The notes under the pieces: generated by a model | Told to the model about the DNA's origin: nothing | Database searches by the model: none | The model's input: only the letters and a program-made list of their open reading frames with translations | Shown: one piece after another, positions 60,428-64,000 of the stretch | Numbering within the stretch: the first letter of the stretch is position 1 | Layout of the letters: every line of letters begins with the position of its first letter | Made by a program: the position numbers and the translations under genes | Assembly (NCBI GenBank): GCA_038501625.1 | Contig: JAZAYU010000013.1 | Location: 186,001-250,000 of the forward strand | DNA length: 64,000 nucleotides | DNA from: Corbicula japonica | Taxonomy: Eukaryota > Mollusca > Bivalvia > Venerida > Cyrenidae | Direction: 5' to 3'

Positions 60428-61945
60428 ATACCCCCGCATACGAAGTATAGGGGGTATATAGGAGTCATCATCCGGTTGGTTCGTTGGTTCGTTGGTTGGT
60501 TGGTTCGTTGGGCGGTCTGTCTGTGGCACTTACAGCGTCAACAGTTTTCAAGATATCCACTTGAAACTTTAAACATATGTTCGTGAGTACATTTGCGCGA
60601 ACTTTTTTTTTTCTCATGTGGATCAGTCCATTATTTTTCGGAGGGGAGCACGATTTAACAAAATCTTGTGACGCGAACTACTTCTACAGTTTTTAAGATA
60701 TTGACTTGAAACTTGATACATATGTTCGGCATAAAGTGTACATGTGCGTGACATATTTTTCATGTTGATTAGTCCATTATTTTTTGCAGGGGACATCATT
60801 TAACAAAATCATGTTATGCAAACTTCTAAATCTTGTGATGCAAACTACTTCTACAGTTTTTCAGCTATTCACTTAAAACTTGATACTTATGTTCGGCATG
60901 AAGTGTAGATGTGCGTGACATATTTTTCGTGTGGATTAGTCCATTATTTTTTGCAGGGGACATGTTTAACACAATCGTGTAATGCAAACTTCTACACTTA
61001 CTACATCAACAGTTTTCAAGATATCGACTTGAAACTTTAAACATATGTTCGTGAGTACATATGCGCGAACTTTTTTTTTTCTCATGTGGATCAGTCCATT
61101 ATTTTTCGGAGGGGAGCACGATTTAACAAAATCTTGTGACGCGAACTACTTCTACAGTTTTTAAGATATTGACTTAAAACTTGATACATATGTTCGGCAT
61201 GAAGTGTAGATGTGCGTGATATATTTTTCGTGTGGATTAGTCCATTATTATACCCCCGCATAGGAAGTATAGGGGGTATATAGGAGTCATCATCCGGTTG
61301 GTTCATTGGTTGGTTCGTTGGGCGGTCTGTCTGTGGCACTTACAGCGTCAAAAGTTTTCAAGATATCGACTTGAAACTTTAAACATATGTTCATGAGTAC
61401 ATTTGCGCGAACTATTTTTTTTCTCATGTGGATCAGTCCATTATTTTTCGGAGGGGAGTACGATTTAACAAAATCTTGTGACGCGAACTACTTCTACAGT
61501 TTTTAAGATATTGACTTGAAACTTGATACACATGTTCGGCATGAAGTGTAGATGTGCGTGACATATTTTTCGTGTGGATTAGTCCATTATTTTTTGCAGG
61601 GGAAATGATTTAACAAAATCGTGTTATGCAAACTTCTAAATCTTGTGATGCGAACTACTTCTACAGTTTTTAAGATATTGACTTGAAACTTGATACATAT
61701 GTTCGGCATGAAGTGTAGATGTGCGTGACATATTTTTCGTGTGGATCAGTCCATTATTTTTGCAGGGGACATGATTTAACAAAATCGTGTTATGCAAACT
61801 TTTACACTTACTACGTCAACAGTTTTCGAGATATCGACTTGATACTTTAAACATATGTTCGTGAGTACATTTGCGCAAATTTTTTTTTTCTCATGTGGAT
61901 CAGTCCATTATTTTTCGGAGGGGAGCACGATTTAATAAAAGAAGC
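60428..61945 (+). repeat. Tandem or nested copies of a pearl-like element (ATACCCCCGCATA family)
   Basis: ATACCCCCGCATACGAAGTA occurs at 60428, and a near copy at 61250, each followed by a GGTTGGTTCGTTGG microsatellite and the same core (ACTTGAAACTTTAAACATAT, TTCGGCATGAAGTGTAGATG). The core itself repeats several times. The right end near 61945 stops without hairpin or inverted repeat, so it appears truncated. Confidence 0.7.
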
Positions 61946-63937
61946 CCAAAGAAATGCTATAACCCATGGTTTTAAGCTCTTTCTGAATACTTCTGTAGTT
62001 GTGGTAAGTCCTCAAAAGTCCTAAAACTTGACAATCATCAAAACTTTTTGTACATGTATGTAAAGGATTAAACATCCCTAACAACACACTAAAGGCTTGG
62101 TCAACTTGTGCATATACAGTGCATCTTTTGTTGAAAAATAAGTTGAAAGCTTGAAATTCCTGCAGCCTAAACCTTTTTAACTATATTGTGGATGTATGAT
62201 GCTCAATATGTCAGTGAAAGCAAAGTTCTGCTCCGAAATGTCATTTTTCATACTATGCATAGTCATAGTCAGTTGTGTAAATTTGCCCAACTTTCTTTAA
62301 ACATGCTAAACATGCTTTAAAATTTGTTTATTTTATTAACAGTCATGAAGGTAGTGTATTATTAGTCAGCCACCCATGTGGCAGTCGACTATATTTGTGC
62401 TTACTTTTGGAATTTAATGTTGGAGGATAATAGCATAATTTCAGAAATGTTTGTATTTTTGTTCTGATATATATTAATGAGAGTTGTTTTGCAAAAAATT
62501 GTATTAACAAAATTTAATTGTACCATGGGAACTGGTTGACATCGCTTTTTAAGAGTTATTTTATTTTTTTTATTTTTAAATAATAAGTTCTCCTAAGCAT
62601 GTGACTTTTTTTTAAAACAACGGTTGCCGGTCCTTCCGTATAATCGGTCAGGGATGTTGACTGTTGCACTGCATATGTACCTGTTTGTAGTTGTGGTCCA
62701 AAACAATTCTTGAGAGTTTTTTCCGGAAAGAAACATATAAATAAATTAAAATTAGGATGCTGGTCATACATTGTTTTACATCGTACATTGCAAGCGTACT
62801 TTCCTACTTTCCGTACAATCGGTCGGGGATTTAGACTGTTGCACTGCATTTGTACCTATGTTTGTAGCTGTGGAACTTAATTGGCAAAAATATTTGTTCT
62901 GGACAAAACGTAAATACATTTTGTAATATAGAATTCAATAAAAGCAACAAAGGCGCACTAATATTAGCGATATAATGATTAAATAAAACTGCATATGTGT
63001 AAGACAATCACAGTGACGTCAAATGTGACATGTATATTCTGACCGCAGACACGGTGCAAGAATTTTGAAGTATTTCAGTTTTTTGGGGGTTATTTTTGCT
63101 TTTTTTTAAATATATACCATGTTTTACGGGTTTGTTACGTAACAGAGACGGTGTTTAGCCCAAACTACACACAACTCCAGTGATCTCACCTTGATTGTTT
63201 CCCTAAAATATTGAACACTTTCGTTTGAACAAATTTCTAATGTTTTGTGCGAATTTAAATTGTGTAAGTCATGAAAATGATGCAGAATGAGTTTTTTGGA
63301 AGTGGAATTAACATGACAGATAGTACTTGAAATCCTGAAAGGATTACAAATAAACACAGACATGGACAAAAAATTCATTACCGTGTAGTTTCGAAAGGTC
63401 AGGACATAAGGGTTTTAAAACTGTATCAACTGTATCCAAAATATTGCATAAATGTGCAATCAACTTTACTAAAACAGTTTGGCATATTTTGCATTTAATG
63501 ATATGTATAAAACCAGCTGCATGAAAACACATCTGATTATCGTTTACATTTTCTGGTGAGGATGTAGTCTTACTAAAGATAGACATTCAAGCACTTTGGA
63601 AAACAAAGTTCTGTATCACACTGGCAGTAATGCACTGTCCATGTTTACAAGTCTTAACAAGGTAAATAGTTTGTTGTTTTTTTACTAGAATAGCTTAAAC
63701 TAGCTTCCTAAGTCTCAATGATATACAGGCAATATGGCCAGGAGATTCTGCCCAGATTAATGAACTGAACAGCCCAGGACATGCAGACTTTACAGCCTGT
63801 AGACAGAGACAATATGGCCAAAGTTTAAGATGTTTTTATTTTTAGCATGTCCCAGATATGAAATTAAATAATGCAGCATCTTTTGGAAAAGCTATAATTT
63901 TTGTTGCTCAAAAATTGTTGAAATATATTTGTTAACC
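61946..63937. other. Non-coding stretch, probably PARP4 intron
   Basis: Holds a palindromic fragment (GCCACCCATGTGGC, about 62371-62384) like the end hairpin of a pearl-type element, and a diverged tandem pair (62636-62700 and 62806-62870). A 57-codon open stretch near 63730-63848 is discussed under findings. No exon is supported. Confidence 0.45.
62636..62870. repeat. Diverged tandem pair, about 170 bp apart
   Basis: TTCCGTATAATCGGTCAGGG ... TGTTGCACTGCAT recurs about 170 bases later with a few changes (TTCCGTACAATCGGTCGGGG). Possible satellite remnant. Confidence 0.7.
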
Positions 63938-64000
63938 AGGTTTTCTTTAGAAAAATCCTGGTTATTAGATTGGGGTATGTAGTTGGGCGGCAGACGGGCG
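63938..64000. repeat. Possible end of another pearl-like element at the window edge
   Basis: AACCAGGTTTTCTTTAG and AAAAATCCTGGTT form an inverted repeat, followed by GGGCGGCAGACGGGCG, a microsatellite-like start. Cut by the window. Confidence 0.4.

Overview
This is animal nuclear DNA, AT-rich and dense in repeats. It carries two multi-exon genes with GT-AG introns. The nested pearl/Helentron-like elements, the abundant MITEs and the gene structures fit a mollusc, most likely a bivalve; that assignment is inference. There are no operons, no CRISPR array and no rRNA or tRNA gene that I could recognise.

Layout. Positions 1-2.9 kb hold a decayed DIRS-type tyrosine-recombinase retrotransposon (reverse transcriptase, RNase H, recombinase). 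From 2.98 to 7.42 kb there is a large non-autonomous element with 17-bp inverted repeats, a terminal hairpin, a 1-kb GGT-rich tract and a 175-bp satellite. A second element of the same plan, with a 145-bp satellite core (11 copies), is nested inside it (4.59-6.34 kb). From 7.4 to 9.8 kb are fragments of a LINE, a short MITE and a Ulp1/C48-protease-like sequence. From 9.8 to 12.9 kb is non-coding flank with fold-back MITEs.

Gene 1 (minus strand, start codon 43253, stop 12943) is a complete UBE3B-type HECT E3 ubiquitin ligase. I resolved 28 coding exons that join in frame to 3192 nt, or 1063 residues (human UBE3B is about 1068), with an IQ motif near the N terminus and the HECT catalytic Cys at residue 1031. 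Its introns hold pogo-like and other TIR elements, TTAA-flanked MITEs, fold-back MITEs, a 20-bp minisatellite, and two local tandem duplications that copy exon ends with their splice donors.

Gene 2 (plus strand, start codon 46638) is the 5' part of a PARP4 (vault PARP) homologue. Ten coding exons (546 codons) cover an N-terminal BRCT-like region, the helical regulatory region and most of the ADP-ribosyltransferase fold, with the catalytic His (439) and Tyr (479). The exon with the third catalytic residue (Glu) and the VIT/vWA part were not found, so the gene probably continues beyond 64 kb. The two genes are divergent, with 3.4 kb between start codons. They are not an obvious functional unit.

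The last 6 kb hold further elements of the pearl/Helentron-like plan. I see no convincing new biological system. The most interesting structures are the set of unrelated elements sharing one architecture (inverted repeats, GTCY microsatellite, satellite core, hairpin, short tail) and the duplicated splice-donor segments in UBE3B.
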